A stretch of DNA of 51,000 bases from RGIG8785 sp045655245 (GTDB lineage Bacteria > Bacillota > Clostridia > RGIG8785). Made by a program: the position numbers and the translations under genes. Below the pieces are notes generated by a model. The model was not told the DNA's origin. It did not search any database and saw nothing but the letters and a program-made list of their open reading frames with translations. Below are positions 7,773 through 15,995 of this stretch, piece after piece. Where the stretch lies: NCBI GenBank assembly GCA_045655245.1, contig JAZOOX010000040.1, positions 1 through 51,000 of the forward strand, read 5' to 3'. Numbering within the stretch: position 1 is the stretch's first letter; the number at the start of each line of letters is the position of its first letter.

Positions 7773-8723
7773 ATGAAAATCGTCGTTCTCGACCGCCTGA
7801 CCTTGGGCGAAGATTTAAACCTTTCTGCGGCAGAAGCCTACGGGGAACTGGTCTGCTATGACAACACCACCCCCGAAGAGGTGGAAACCCATATCGGTGA
7901 CGCCGACGTGGTTTTTGTCAACAAGGTCAAACTGAACGAAACCAATTTAAAAAACGCTTCAAACCTTAAGTTGATCTGCGAAGCGGCAACGGGGTATGAC
8001 AACATCGACCTCGACTACTGCCGTACCCGCCGTATCGCTGTCTGCAACGTGCCCGGCTATTCGGTCTACAGCGTGTCCCAGGTAACGGTGTCCATGGTCT
8101 TGTCCTTGGTCAACCATCTGCCCGAATACACCCGCTATACCGCCGACGGCACCTACTCGTCGGGAAAGACGGCAAACATCCTGACCCCCGTCTATCACGA
8201 GCTTTACGGCAAAACTTGGGGGGTCATCGGCTACGGCGGCATCGGCTCCCGGGTGGGCGAGATCGCCAAAGCCCTGGGATGCCGTGTCCTTGCCTTTAAA
8301 CGGACCCCTGTTGACGGAGTGGAGTGCACCGACGTGGATACCCTGGTGCGGGAAAGTGACATCATCACCATCCACATCCCCTTGTCCGATGCTACCCGCA
8401 ACCTACTGAACAAAGAGCGTATCGCCCAAATGAAACCTGGCGCCATCGTGGTCAATACCGCCCGGGGTGCGGTCACCGACGAAGCCGCCCTTTGCGATGC
8501 CCTGCGCCAAGGTCGGATTGCAGGGTTGGGGACAGATGTCTACGGCGCGGAACCCTTTACCGAGGAAAGCCCCTTTTATGCTCTTCGCCACATGGATAAC
8601 GTTTGTCTTACACCCCATATGGCGTGGGGCGCCCGAGAAGCACGGGAGCGCTGTTATGCGGAAATGATCCTGAATATGGACGTGTTCTTAAAAGGGGAGA
8701 TTCGCAACCGAGTGGAGTTATAA
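7773..8723 (+). CDS. D-isomer-specific 2-hydroxyacid dehydrogenase (glycerate/lactate dehydrogenase-like)
   Basis: 316 residues. The NAD-binding Rossmann motif GYGGIGSRVG is near residue 151. The family's catalytic triad is visible: Arg in VVNTARG, an acidic residue in the DVYGAEP region, and His in LTPHMAWG. Family members reduce 2-keto acids such as hydroxypyruvate, glyoxylate or pyruvate to D-hydroxy acids. The ATG at 7773 has AAGGAGT at 7761-7767; the open frame continues upstream into the ECF gene but has no comparable start. It is probably co-transcribed with the ECF S component, although no functional link is evident. Confidence 0.88.
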   Translation: MKIVVLDRLTLGEDLNLSAAEAYGELVCYDNTTPEEVETHIGDADVVFVNKVKLNETNLKNASNLKLICEAATGYDNIDLDYCRTRRIAVCNVPGYSVYSVSQVTVSMVLSLVNHLPEYTRYTADGTYSSGKTANILTPVYHELYGKTWGVIGYGGIGSRVGEIAKALGCRVLAFKRTPVDGVECTDVDTLVRESDIITIHIPLSDATRNLLNKERIAQMKPGAIVVNTARGAVTDEAALCDALRQGRIAGLGTDVYGAEPFTEESPFYALRHMDNVCLTPHMAWGAREARERCYAEMILNMDVFLKGEIRNRVEL

Positions 8724-8736
8724 ATCGGAAAAAGAA

Positions 8737-8768
8737 AAAAGGTGAAACGGAATTCCGTTTCACCTTTT
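8737..8768. terminator. Bidirectional terminator between the dehydrogenase gene and gdhA
   Basis: A fully palindromic 32-base hairpin, with arms of 16 bases reading AAAAGGTGAAACGGAA and its complement, separates the two convergent genes. Confidence 0.92.
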
Positions 8769-8783
8769 GTTTTTGGTGTGTTA

Positions 8784-10130
8784 TCAGACACAGCCCTGAG
8801 CCTTCATTGCTTCGGCAACCTTTAAGAAACCTGCAATGTTGGCACCTGCAACCAGGTCATCCCCCAGACCATATTCGTTTGCTGCCTTGATGGAGCTTTC
8901 GAAGATGTTCTTCATGATGCCCTTCAGCTTCTCGTCAACTTCTTCAGCAGTCCAGCTGTAGCGCATGGAGTTCTGGGACATTTCCAGACCCGAAACAGCA
9001 ACACCGCCGGCGTTTACAGCCTTGGAAGGAGCAACGATAACGCCGTTTGCCTTTAAGTAAGCAATTGCCTCGTTGGTGGTGGGCATGTTAGAAACTTCAA
9101 CATAGTACTTCACGCCGTTGGCAACGATCTTTTCGGCTTCGGGCATATCAACTTCGTTCTGGGTAGCGCAGGGCATAATGATGTCAGCCTTAACGCCCCA
9201 GGGCTTCTCGCCTGCAAAGAAAGGAACGCCAAACTTGTCAGCGTAGTCCTGAACACGGTTTCTGCAGGAAGCGCGCATTTCCAGCATAAAGTTAATCTTT
9301 TCTTCGGTGTTTACACCGTCTTCGTCGTAGATGTAACCGTCGGGACCGGAGATGGTAACAACCTTACCGCCCAGTTCGGTAATCTTCTTAACAGTACCCC
9401 AAGCAACGTTACCAAAGCCGGAAACAGCAAAGGTCTTGCCCTTGATGTCGTCCTTAAAGTGCTTTAACAGTTCAACGGTGTAGTAAACTGCACCGAAACC
9501 GGTTGCTTCGGGACGGATCAAAGAACCACCGTAAGAGATTCCCTTACCGGTTAAAACGCCGGTGAACTCGTTCTTCAGTCTCTTGTACTGACCAAAGAGG
9601 TAACCGACTTCACGGGCACCAACACCGATGTCCCCAGCGGGAACGTCCAGGTCGGGACCGATATGTCTGTAGAGCTCGGTCATAAAGCTCTGGCAGAAAC
9701 GCATTACTTCGGCATCAGACTTACCCTGGGGGTTAAAGTCAGAGCCACCCTTACCGCCGCCCATGGGCAGGGAGGTCAGGCTGTTCTTAAAGGTCTGTTC
9801 AAAGCCCAAGAACTTGATGATACCGGCATATACGTTGGGGGCAAAACGAAGGCCGCCCTTGTAAGGACCGATGGCAGAGTTGAACTGAACTCTAAAACCG
9901 CGGTTTACCTGAACCTTACCGTTGTCGTCTACCCACGGTACACGGAAAACGATTTGTCTTTCAGGTTCAACCATTCTTTCAACAACGCCTGCTTCAACCA
10001 GGTCAGGTCTTTGGTCGATTACCGGCTCGATGGTCTCCAGAACTTCGGTTACGGTCTGGATGAATTCAGGCTCGCCTGCATTTCTTTTCTTGACGGTTTC
10101 CAACACGTCTTGCAGATACTGATTCTTCAT
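8784..10130 (-). CDS. gdhA: Glutamate dehydrogenase (hexameric, probably NADP-specific)
   Basis: 448 residues, the standard length for the bacterial hexameric enzyme that interconverts 2-oxoglutarate plus ammonia with glutamate. Motifs include GPYKGGLRF with the substrate lysine, PMGGGKGGSDFNP with the catalytic lysine, PAGDIGVGARE with the catalytic Asp, and the coenzyme-binding SGFGNVAWG. The protein starts with MKNQYLQDVLETVKKRN and an AAGGAGG RBS. The codons are strongly biased, suggesting high expression. It is divergent from the MbfA-like gene, and the two promoters lie back to back in a 143-bp gap. With the type III glutamine synthetase at 31658-33745 it covers ammonia assimilation. 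Confidence 0.96.
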   Translation of the reverse strand: MKNQYLQDVLETVKKRNAGEPEFIQTVTEVLETIEPVIDQRPDLVEAGVVERMVEPERQIVFRVPWVDDNGKVQVNRGFRVQFNSAIGPYKGGLRFAPNVYAGIIKFLGFEQTFKNSLTSLPMGGGKGGSDFNPQGKSDAEVMRFCQSFMTELYRHIGPDLDVPAGDIGVGAREVGYLFGQYKRLKNEFTGVLTGKGISYGGSLIRPEATGFGAVYYTVELLKHFKDDIKGKTFAVSGFGNVAWGTVKKITELGGKVVTISGPDGYIYDEDGVNTEEKINFMLEMRASCRNRVQDYADKFGVPFFAGEKPWGVKADIIMPCATQNEVDMPEAEKIVANGVKYYVEVSNMPTTNEAIAYLKANGVIVAPSKAVNAGGVAVSGLEMSQNSMRYSWTAEEVDEKLKGIMKNIFESSIKAANEYGLGDDLVAGANIAGFLKVAEAMKAQGCV

Positions 10131-10172
10131 GATAATTCCTCCTTAATAAGACTTCTTCTTCAGAACATTACT

Positions 10173-10201
10173 ATTATATAAAACCACAAAAAATTTGTCA
10201 A
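10173..10201 (-). promoter_or_regulatory. gdhA promoter
   Basis: On minus, TTGACA (10201-10196) and TATAAT (10178-10173) are 17 bp apart: a perfect consensus, in keeping with high expression. Confidence 0.9.
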
Positions 10202-10224
10202 TACTTTCGAATGCAAAAATCTGG

Positions 10225-10252
10225 TTGACATCTTAAAGGGAATTGATATAAT
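10225..10252 (+). promoter_or_regulatory. Promoter of the MbfA-like/SDR unit
   Basis: TTGACA (10225-10230) and TATAAT (10247-10252) with a 16-bp spacer; AAAGGAGGAG follows immediately before the ATG at 10274. Confidence 0.88.
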
Positions 10253-10273
10253 AAGAAGAAAGGAGGAGTAAAA

Positions 10274-11155
10274 ATGACCAAAACGATTTCCCGAGAGGCA
10301 TTAAAAATCATCCGTAAAATGCAGCAAAACGAACTGACCGAAAGCATGATCTATGAAAAGATTGCCCGTTTTGCCAAGGGGGAGGAGAACCAGAACACCT
10401 TGTTACGCCTTTCCTCCGAGGAACGGGCACATTACGAAATCTGGAAAAGTTATACCGGGGAAAGCTTAAAGCCCCAGCGGTTTAAGGTGCTGAAATATCA
10501 ATGGCTGGCGCGTGTTTTTGGGTTTACCTTTGCCGTCAAGCTGATGGAAAAGGGCGAAGCGGGCGCGCAAAAGGAATATGAACTGCTGGCGCAAGAGGTA
10601 GAGGAAAGCTTTGCCATCCGCCGTCAGGAAGAGGAGCACGAAGCCGCATTGCTGGAAATGCTGGACGAAGAACGGCTCCAGTATGTGGGTAGTATGGTGT
10701 TGGGCATGAACGATGCACTGGTAGAACTGACCGGCTCTTTGGCAGGGTTTACCTTTGCGATGCAAAACACCCGCCTGATCGCCCTGTCGGGATTGATTAT
10801 GGGGATTTCCGCCACCTTTTCCATGGCATCCAGCGAATTCTTAGCCGCCAAGAGCGAGGGGCGTACCGACGCCTTTAAATCCTGTTGCTACACAGGTGTC
10901 GCCTACCTGATTACCGTAGCGCTGTTGATTTTGCCCTATCTGTTGTTGGACAACGCACAGTTTATGACGGCGCTCTTTTCCATGATCGGGGTGGTTATCC
11001 TGATTATTGCAGGGTTTACATATTACATTTCGGTTGCCAAGGGCGAACGCTTTAAACCCCGTTTTTGGGAAATGACCCTCATTAGCGTCGGGGTTGCAGT
11101 AGTATCCTTCTTCGTGGGCGTGCTGGCAAAAAAATTCCTGGGCGTAGATTTATAA
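10274..11155 (+). CDS. MbfA-like fusion: ferritin/rubrerythrin-like domain plus VIT1/CCC1 iron transporter
   Basis: 293 residues. Residues about 1-140 are a rubrerythrin-like diiron domain with E/H motifs (YEKIARFAKGEENQ, LSSEERAHYEIW, and RRQEEEHEAALLEML). Residues about 143-290 are a VIT1/CCC1 family membrane domain: VLGMNDALVELTGSLAGFTFA, SMASSEFLAAKSEG, then three hydrophobic helices. The same architecture occurs in MbfA of alphaproteobacteria, a membrane-bound ferritin that exports iron and protects against peroxide. By analogy this is an Fe(II)/Mn(II) efflux protein with its own oxidising domain. It sits 9 kb from the PerR operon and shows no obvious Per box at its promoter. Confidence 0.85.
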   Translation: MTKTISREALKIIRKMQQNELTESMIYEKIARFAKGEENQNTLLRLSSEERAHYEIWKSYTGESLKPQRFKVLKYQWLARVFGFTFAVKLMEKGEAGAQKEYELLAQEVEESFAIRRQEEEHEAALLEMLDEERLQYVGSMVLGMNDALVELTGSLAGFTFAMQNTRLIALSGLIMGISATFSMASSEFLAAKSEGRTDAFKSCCYTGVAYLITVALLILPYLLLDNAQFMTALFSMIGVVILIIAGFTYYISVAKGERFKPRFWEMTLISVGVAVVSFFVGVLAKKFLGVDL

Positions 11156-11165
11156 GGAGAATGAT

Positions 11166-11939
11166 ATGAAGGCAATTATTACGGGTGCCAGCTCAGGCTT
11201 AGGCTGGGATATGGCACATCAGCTTTCGGCACAAGGGTACGACATCATCGCCGTTGCCCGCCGCCGTGAAAAATTAGAACAACTGCAAGCAGAACTCCCC
11301 ACCAAGGTGGAAATCCTCTGCCTGGATGTCACCGATCCCGACCAGTGCAAAGCGCTGGCAGAACGGGCGGGAGAAGCGGATGTCTTTATCAATAACGCGG
11401 GTTTCGGCGTTTTCGGCGAGTTTTGCGAAACGTCCTTGGACGACGAGTTAAAAATGCTGGACACCAACGTTCGCGCCCTCCATATCCTGACCAAACTGGT
11501 GGCGCAAAAATTTGCAGAAAAGGATCGGGGGTCTATCTTAAACGTTGCCTCGCTGGCGGCGTTCTTCCCGGGACCTTTGTTTGGTGCTTATTACGCTACC
11601 AAGTCCTATGTCCTGCGCCTGTCTCAGGCGTTGGCGGAAGAACTGCGCCAAAAGGGGAGCAAGGTGCAAATCAGTGTTCTTTGCCCCGGCCCCGTTCATA
11701 CCGAATTTTCCAAAGTAGCCAAAGTCAACTTCGGCGAGGCGTCGGAGAAGCGGGGGTATATCGTGTTAAACAGCAAGGACGTTGCCGCTTACGCATTGAA
11801 AAAGCTTTTTGCGGGAAAGGAAGTCATCGTTCCCGGTCTGCTGATGCGGATTGCCATTGCCTTGCGCCGCATCCTGCCCGACCGCGCACTGGCGAAAATC
11901 GTCTATCTGATCCAAAGTAAAAAGTGCGTGATAAAATAA
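11166..11939 (+). CDS. Short-chain dehydrogenase/reductase
   Basis: 257 residues, classical SDR: TGASSGLG cofactor-binding turn at residues 6-13, NNAGFG near residue 78, catalytic Ser in VASLAAF and YxxxK as YYATK. The product resembles the YqjQ/DltE-like group of short reductases of unknown substrate (LCPGPVHTEF). RBS AAGGAGA lies directly after the stop of the MbfA-like gene, with a 10-bp gap, so they are co-transcribed. There is no clear terminator after it. Confidence 0.87.
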   Translation: MKAIITGASSGLGWDMAHQLSAQGYDIIAVARRREKLEQLQAELPTKVEILCLDVTDPDQCKALAERAGEADVFINNAGFGVFGEFCETSLDDELKMLDTNVRALHILTKLVAQKFAEKDRGSILNVASLAAFFPGPLFGAYYATKSYVLRLSQALAEELRQKGSKVQISVLCPGPVHTEFSKVAKVNFGEASEKRGYIVLNSKDVAAYALKKLFAGKEVIVPGLLMRIAIALRRILPDRALAKIVYLIQSKKCVIK

Positions 11940-12029
11940 GAGCTGACCGTAAAAAAACGGCAAGACGTATTCCCGACGGTTTCGCTTATCACCCACAGAA
12001 ACGGACGGGTTTGTTGCATTGTACAATGT

Positions 12030-12058
12030 TTGACTATTTGGATATGATATGGTACAAT
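12030..12058 (+). promoter_or_regulatory. Promoter of the NSS transporter-alarmone synthetase operon
   Basis: TTGACT (12030-12035) and TACAAT (12053-12058), 17-bp spacer. The preceding bases from 11940 hold no gene and only weak 4-5 bp stems. Confidence 0.75.
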
Positions 12059-12064
12059 AACCCT

Positions 12065-12079
12065 GTCGGATTGTCCGAC
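12065..12079 (+). promoter_or_regulatory. Inverted repeat at the transcription start, possible operator
   Basis: GTCGGA-TTG-TCCGAC is a perfect 6-bp inverted repeat starting 7 bases after the -10 box, overlapping the expected start of transcription. It could bind a dimeric regulator or cap the mRNA with a small hairpin; the sequence does not tell which. Confidence 0.4.
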
Positions 12080-12105
12080 CATCCTAAAAGATAAGGAGCG
12101 TTCAA

Positions 12106-13473
12106 ATGCAAAGAGAAAAATTTTCATCTCGTTTAGGTTTTATTTTGATTTCCGCGGGCTGTGCCATCGGTCTGGGGAATGTGTACCGTTTCCCCATTCT
12201 GACCGGTTCTTACGGCGGCGCATTGTTCGTGCTGATTTACATCGGCTTTTTGCTGTTAATGGGATTGCCCATTATGACCATGGAACTCTCGGTCGGCCGT
12301 GCCAGCCAGCGAAGCATCGCTTCGTCCTTTGATGCCCTGGAAAAGCCCGGGCAAAAATGGCACTGGATGAAGTATATGGGCATTGCGGGCAACTATCTGC
12401 TGATGATGTTTTATACCACCATCTCGGCGTGGATGGTCATTTACTTCCTGAAATATGCAAACGGCTCGATCCTGCAGTATACCACCGCAGCGGAACTGGG
12501 TAATGTGTTCGGCGGTGTTGTCAGCAACACGCCGATGCTGATTGTTGCTAATGTTTTTGTAATCCTTTTCTGCTTTGGCATCTGCTCTTTGGGATTGCAA
12601 AAGGGCGTTGAAAAGATCACCAAATGGATGATGGTCGCGCTCTTTGGTCTGATGATTGGCCTTGCCATTTATTCCTGCACCCTTTCCAACGCGGCAGAGG
12701 GGCTGAAGTTCTACCTGATCCCCAACTTAAACGGTGTTCGCGAGCATGGCCTGTGGACGGTTATTTCCGCCGCAATGGGCCAGGCGTTCTTTACCTTAAG
12801 TATCGGTATCGGCTCCGTCGCCATCTTCGGCAGTTACATCAAAAAAGACCGCAGTCTGACGGGTGAAGCCCTGACCATTATGTCTTTGGATACCCTGGTC
12901 GCCTTGATGTCCGGTCTGATTATCTTCCCCGCTTGTTTTACTTATAACAACGGCGTTACCGCCGATGCCTCCAGCGTTGGCGCAAGCTTTTTGTTTACCA
13001 CCCTGTCCAGCATCTTTAACGCAATGCCCGGGGGACGGATTGTGGGCACACTCTTCTTTATTTTTATGATTTTTGCCGCATTCTCTACCGTCATTGCGGT
13101 TTTTGAAAATATCATGTCCTTCTGGCTGGAATTGACCAAGATGAAACGGGGTAAGATTGCAGTGATCAATATCTTGTTGATGATCCTGCTGTCCCTGCCT
13201 TGCATTTTAAGCTTTACCGTTTGGGGCGACTTCCAAATCGGCGGCAAGGGCATTATGGACCTGGAAGACTTCACCGTTTCCAATATAATGCTCCCCTTGG
13301 GCAGCCTGTTCTACCTGCTCTTTTGTACCGCCCGTTACGGTTGGGGCTGGGACAATTACTTTGCCGAAGTCAATACGGGTAAAGGCTTAAAACTTGCCAA
13401 GTGGCTAAAACCTTACCTGTCCTATGTTTTGCCCCTGATCCTGTTGGTTGTCTTTTTGGTTTCGGTACTGTGA
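12106..13473 (+). CDS. Sodium-dependent neurotransmitter:sodium symporter (NSS/SNF) family transporter
   Basis: 455 residues with eleven or so hydrophobic helices. The first helix carries the unwound, sodium- and substrate-binding signature AGCAIGLGNVYRFP, followed by TGSYGGALF. Bacterial members (LeuT, TnaT, MhsT) import hydrophobic amino acids such as tryptophan or leucine with Na+; the substrate cannot be assigned. RBS AAGGAG precedes the ATG. The stop codon overlaps the start of the next gene (TGATG), which makes it the first of four coupled genes ending with an alarmone synthetase. Confidence 0.93.
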   Translation: MQREKFSSRLGFILISAGCAIGLGNVYRFPILTGSYGGALFVLIYIGFLLLMGLPIMTMELSVGRASQRSIASSFDALEKPGQKWHWMKYMGIAGNYLLMMFYTTISAWMVIYFLKYANGSILQYTTAAELGNVFGGVVSNTPMLIVANVFVILFCFGICSLGLQKGVEKITKWMMVALFGLMIGLAIYSCTLSNAAEGLKFYLIPNLNGVREHGLWTVISAAMGQAFFTLSIGIGSVAIFGSYIKKDRSLTGEALTIMSLDTLVALMSGLIIFPACFTYNNGVTADASSVGASFLFTTLSSIFNAMPGGRIVGTLFFIFMIFAAFSTVIAVFENIMSFWLELTKMKRGKIAVINILLMILLSLPCILSFTVWGDFQIGGKGIMDLEDFTVSNIMLPLGSLFYLLFCTARYGWGWDNYFAEVNTGKGLKLAKWLKPYLSYVLPLILLVVFLVSVL

Positions 13474-14108
13474 TGACCAGGCTGATTTTAATCCGTCATG
13501 GGGAAAGCGAGGCAAACAAAGCCGATTTGTTTGCAGGACACCTAAACGTCGACCTGACCGATCGCGGTCGGGAACAAGCCCGTCTGACGGCAGAATACAT
13601 TTTAGAACACTATACGGTGGACAAGGTATACGCCAGTGACCTCAACCGTGCTTATGATACGGGCAAAGCGGTGGCAGATCGGCTGGGTCTGTCCGTCATC
13701 CCTCGGCAGGACCTGCGTGAGATTCGGGCAGGGGAGTGGGACGGCGTCCGTTTTGACGACTTGGGGAAGCTTTACCCCGACGATTTTGGCCGTTGGTACA
13801 CCGACCGCCCCAATGCCCGTTGCACGGGCGGGGAGTCGGTGGCAGAGGTAGCAGACCGTGTGTATGCCGCCCTTTGCCAAATCGCCCGTGAAAACGAAGG
13901 CAAGACAGTGGTTCTGGCATCCCATGCCACCCCTGTCAGCGTTGCTTTGGCGATGATCCATCCCAAAGGTCTTGGGGGAATGGAGGAAATCGGCTGGGTG
14001 CCCAACGCATCGGTAACGGTGCTGGAGTACGAGGACGGGTGCTTTACCCCCGTGTTGGTGGGCGAGGCAACCCACCTTAAAGATTTAAAAACCGAACTCC
14101 CGTTGTGA
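13473..14108 (+). CDS. Histidine phosphatase family protein (phosphoglycerate mutase-like)
   Basis: 211 residues. It has the RHG motif LIRHGESEANK at residues 6-16, YASDLNRAYDT, the acidic ELREIRAGEWDG-like region (LREIRAGEWDG) and the second catalytic His in VVLASHATPVS. It is GpmB/CobC-like in length. Substrates in this family range from phosphosugars to alpha-ribazole phosphate and cannot be predicted. The ATG shares bases with the NSS stop codon. The frame extends upstream but the RHG motif must be close to the N-terminus, which supports this start. Confidence 0.86.
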   Translation: MTRLILIRHGESEANKADLFAGHLNVDLTDRGREQARLTAEYILEHYTVDKVYASDLNRAYDTGKAVADRLGLSVIPRQDLREIRAGEWDGVRFDDLGKLYPDDFGRWYTDRPNARCTGGESVAEVADRVYAALCQIARENEGKTVVLASHATPVSVALAMIHPKGLGGMEEIGWVPNASVTVLEYEDGCFTPVLVGEATHLKDLKTELPL

Positions 14109-14118
14109 GGAAAAGAAT

Positions 14119-15225
14119 ATGAAACTTAGTTGGAAAACTTGCTTTAAAGCAGGTCTCAGCATCTTTTTGCTGTATCTGTGTATTCACCATTGGCCTGCCG
14201 TCTTTGGTCTGGTGAAAAAACTCTTTTCTGCGGCGCTGCCCCTGCTTTTGGGTTGCGGCATCGCTTATGTACTGAACCTTTTAATGAGCTTTTACGAGGG
14301 ACACTATTTCCCGAAAACCAAAAAGAACTGGCTGATCAAAAGCCGTCGTCCCGTCTCGCTGACGGCGGCGGTCGTCACCCTGATCGCCATTGTCGCTTTG
14401 GTCTTTGTGATGGTGCTGCCCCAATTGCTCGAGTGTATTCGTCTGTTGTTGTCCGAACTTCCCGAATGGATGACCTATCTGATTGGTTTTATCGAGAAGC
14501 ATGACCTTCTTTCCGATGATGTATTGGCCACCCTTTCTGCCGTAGACTGGCAGACCCAAATCGGCAGGATCATCGAAGTCGTCACCTCAGGCATCGGCAA
14601 TGTGGTCGAGCTGGTTTTGGCAACCGTTACCTCGGTGCTCACCGTTACCGTGACCGCACTTTTGGCAATCATCTTCTCGGTCTATCTCCTTTGCACCAAG
14701 GAACGTTTGGGCGCCCAGGTCAATCGTCTGATGGATACCTATCTGCCCAAAGACGTTTGCCGTAAGACCCGCACAGTGATTACAACCATGAACGAGTGTT
14801 TCCATAACTACATCGTCGGTCAGTGTACCGAAGCGGTGATTTTAGGCACCCTTTGTATCCTGGGAATGCTCCTGTTCCGTCTGCCCTATGCAACCATGGT
14901 GGGTACCCTCGTCGGCTTTACCGCCCTGATCCCCGTTGCGGGTGCCTATATCGGTGCCGGAGTGGGCGCATTTATGATTCTGACCGTCTCCCCGGGAAAA
15001 GCTTTGATCTTCCTGATTTTTATTCTGGTACTGCAACAACTGGAGGGCAATATCATCTACCCCCGCGTGGTGGGTCAGTCCATCGGTCTGCCTGCCATTT
15101 GGGTCTTGGCGGCGGTCACCATCGGCGGCGGACTCTTCGGAGTGGCGGGAATGCTCTTGGGCGTGCCGCTGACGGCAACGGTCTGGAAACTTCTGCATGC
15201 AGATATGAAAGCGAGGGGATGTTAA
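14119..15225 (+). CDS. AI-2E transporter family (YtvI/PerM-like) membrane protein
   Basis: 368 residues with about seven or eight transmembrane helices. The N-terminal pair of helices is followed by a charged loop, the long helical hairpin VLPQLLECIRLLLSELPEWM, and the family's C-terminal core (GFTALIPVAGAYIGAGVGAF; QQLEGNIIYPRVVGQSIGLP). Members include autoinducer-2 exporter TqsA, but many in Firmicutes act in Na+/H+ antiport or are uncharacterised; quorum signalling should not be assumed. It lies 10 bp after the phosphatase gene, with GAGGAAAAG as RBS. Confidence 0.87.
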   Translation: MKLSWKTCFKAGLSIFLLYLCIHHWPAVFGLVKKLFSAALPLLLGCGIAYVLNLLMSFYEGHYFPKTKKNWLIKSRRPVSLTAAVVTLIAIVALVFVMVLPQLLECIRLLLSELPEWMTYLIGFIEKHDLLSDDVLATLSAVDWQTQIGRIIEVVTSGIGNVVELVLATVTSVLTVTVTALLAIIFSVYLLCTKERLGAQVNRLMDTYLPKDVCRKTRTVITTMNECFHNYIVGQCTEAVILGTLCILGMLLFRLPYATMVGTLVGFTALIPVAGAYIGAGVGAFMILTVSPGKALIFLIFILVLQQLEGNIIYPRVVGQSIGLPAIWVLAAVTIGGGLFGVAGMLLGVPLTATVWKLLHADMKARGC

Positions 15226-15894
15226 ATGTCACTGCTTGACGGCAATCAGCGGGAGCTGGAAGCACTGTTTAAACGCTCGATGCCGATGTTGCAGGAATAT
15301 CAAAAACTGATGGCTTATTACCGATGCGCTATGATGGAGGTCGAAACCAAGCTGAACGTATTGAACGAAGAGTTCTCTCTCCGCTTGGACCGCAACCCCA
15401 TCAACAGCATCAAAACCCGTCTGAAAAAACCTGTCAGCATCAAAGAAAAACTGGAGCGCCGTGAACTGCCCGATACCATCGAAGCCATTGAAGAACACCT
15501 GAACGACGTGGCAGGGGTGCGGGTGGTCTGTTCCTTCCCCGAAGATGTCTATATGCTGGCGGACGCCCTTTTAAAGCAGGACGACATCACCTTGCTGGAA
15601 CGGAAAGACTATATCAAAAAACCAAAAGCCAACGGCTACCGCAGTCTCCACCTGATTATCACCGTGCCCATCTTTTTGGCACATGAAAAAAGGATCATGA
15701 AGGTGGAAATCCAGCTTCGTACCATCGCAATGGATATGTGGGCAAGTCTGGAACACCAGCTCCGCTATAAAAAGAACTTTCACTTTACCGAGGAAATGGC
15801 GCGGGAGCTTCAGCACTGCGCCGACCTAAGCGCCGAATTGGACGACCGCATGGACGCCCTTCGGGAATTGGTACAATTAGATTCGCAACCCTGA
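15226..15894 (+). CDS. relQ: Small alarmone synthetase, RelQ/YjbM type ((p)ppGpp synthetase)
   Basis: 222 residues: a single RelA/SpoT synthetase domain without hydrolase or ACT regions. Visible motifs are SIKTRLKKPVSIKEKLER, NDVAGVRVVCSFPEDVY, KDYIKKPKANGYRSLHLI and VEIQLRTIAMDMWASLEHQ. Members transfer pyrophosphate from ATP to GTP or GDP and work as tetramers regulated by pppGpp. The length fits RelQ better than RelP. The ATG follows the AI-2E stop codon directly (TAAATG), with GAGGGGATG inside the preceding gene as RBS, so production is coupled to the membrane protein upstream. The stop codon lies in the loop of the terminator hairpin. Confidence 0.9.
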   Translation: MSLLDGNQRELEALFKRSMPMLQEYQKLMAYYRCAMMEVETKLNVLNEEFSLRLDRNPINSIKTRLKKPVSIKEKLERRELPDTIEAIEEHLNDVAGVRVVCSFPEDVYMLADALLKQDDITLLERKDYIKKPKANGYRSLHLIITVPIFLAHEKRIMKVEIQLRTIAMDMWASLEHQLRYKKNFHFTEEMARELQHCADLSAELDDRMDALRELVQLDSQP

Positions 15895-15911
15895 CGGTTG
15901 CGAATTTTTTT
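15881..15911 (+). terminator. Terminator overlapping the end of relQ
   Basis: Perfect 10-bp stem ATTCGCAACC / GGTTGCGAAT with loop CTGAC, then a run of T. The last codons form the left arm and the TGA stop (15892-15894) lies in the loop. Confidence 0.92.
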
Positions 15912-15922
15912 GTCTGAACCTA

Positions 15923-15951
15923 TTGACATTTAATTCTTACAGGTGTAAGAT
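15923..15951 (+). promoter_or_regulatory. Promoter of the blaI-like operon
   Basis: TTGACA (15923-15928) and TAAGAT (15946-15951), spacer 17. The first operator covers the spacer end and the -10 box. Confidence 0.85.
15935..15950 (+). promoter_or_regulatory. BlaI/MecI-type operator 1
   Basis: TCTTAC-AGGT-GTAAGA is a perfect 6-4-6 inverted repeat containing the TACA-N2-TGTA core recognised by BlaI/MecI family repressors. It overlaps the -10 box. Confidence 0.85.
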
Positions 15952-15958
15952 TAAAGTG

Positions 15959-15974
15959 TCCTACACGTGTAAGA
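15959..15974 (+). promoter_or_regulatory. BlaI/MecI-type operator 2
   Basis: TCCTAC-ACGT-GTAAGA has the same 6-4-6 layout with one mismatch and the same TACA-N2-TGTA core. Its centre is 24 bp from that of operator 1, so two dimers could bind side by side. Confidence 0.82.
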
Positions 15975-15995
15975 ATAAGTTTTGGAGGGGATCGA

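Noticed and set aside
14119..15225. Quorum-sensing autoinducer-2 exporter
   Set aside because: The protein belongs to the wide AI-2E family, but most members do not transport AI-2 and no lux or lsr gene is nearby.
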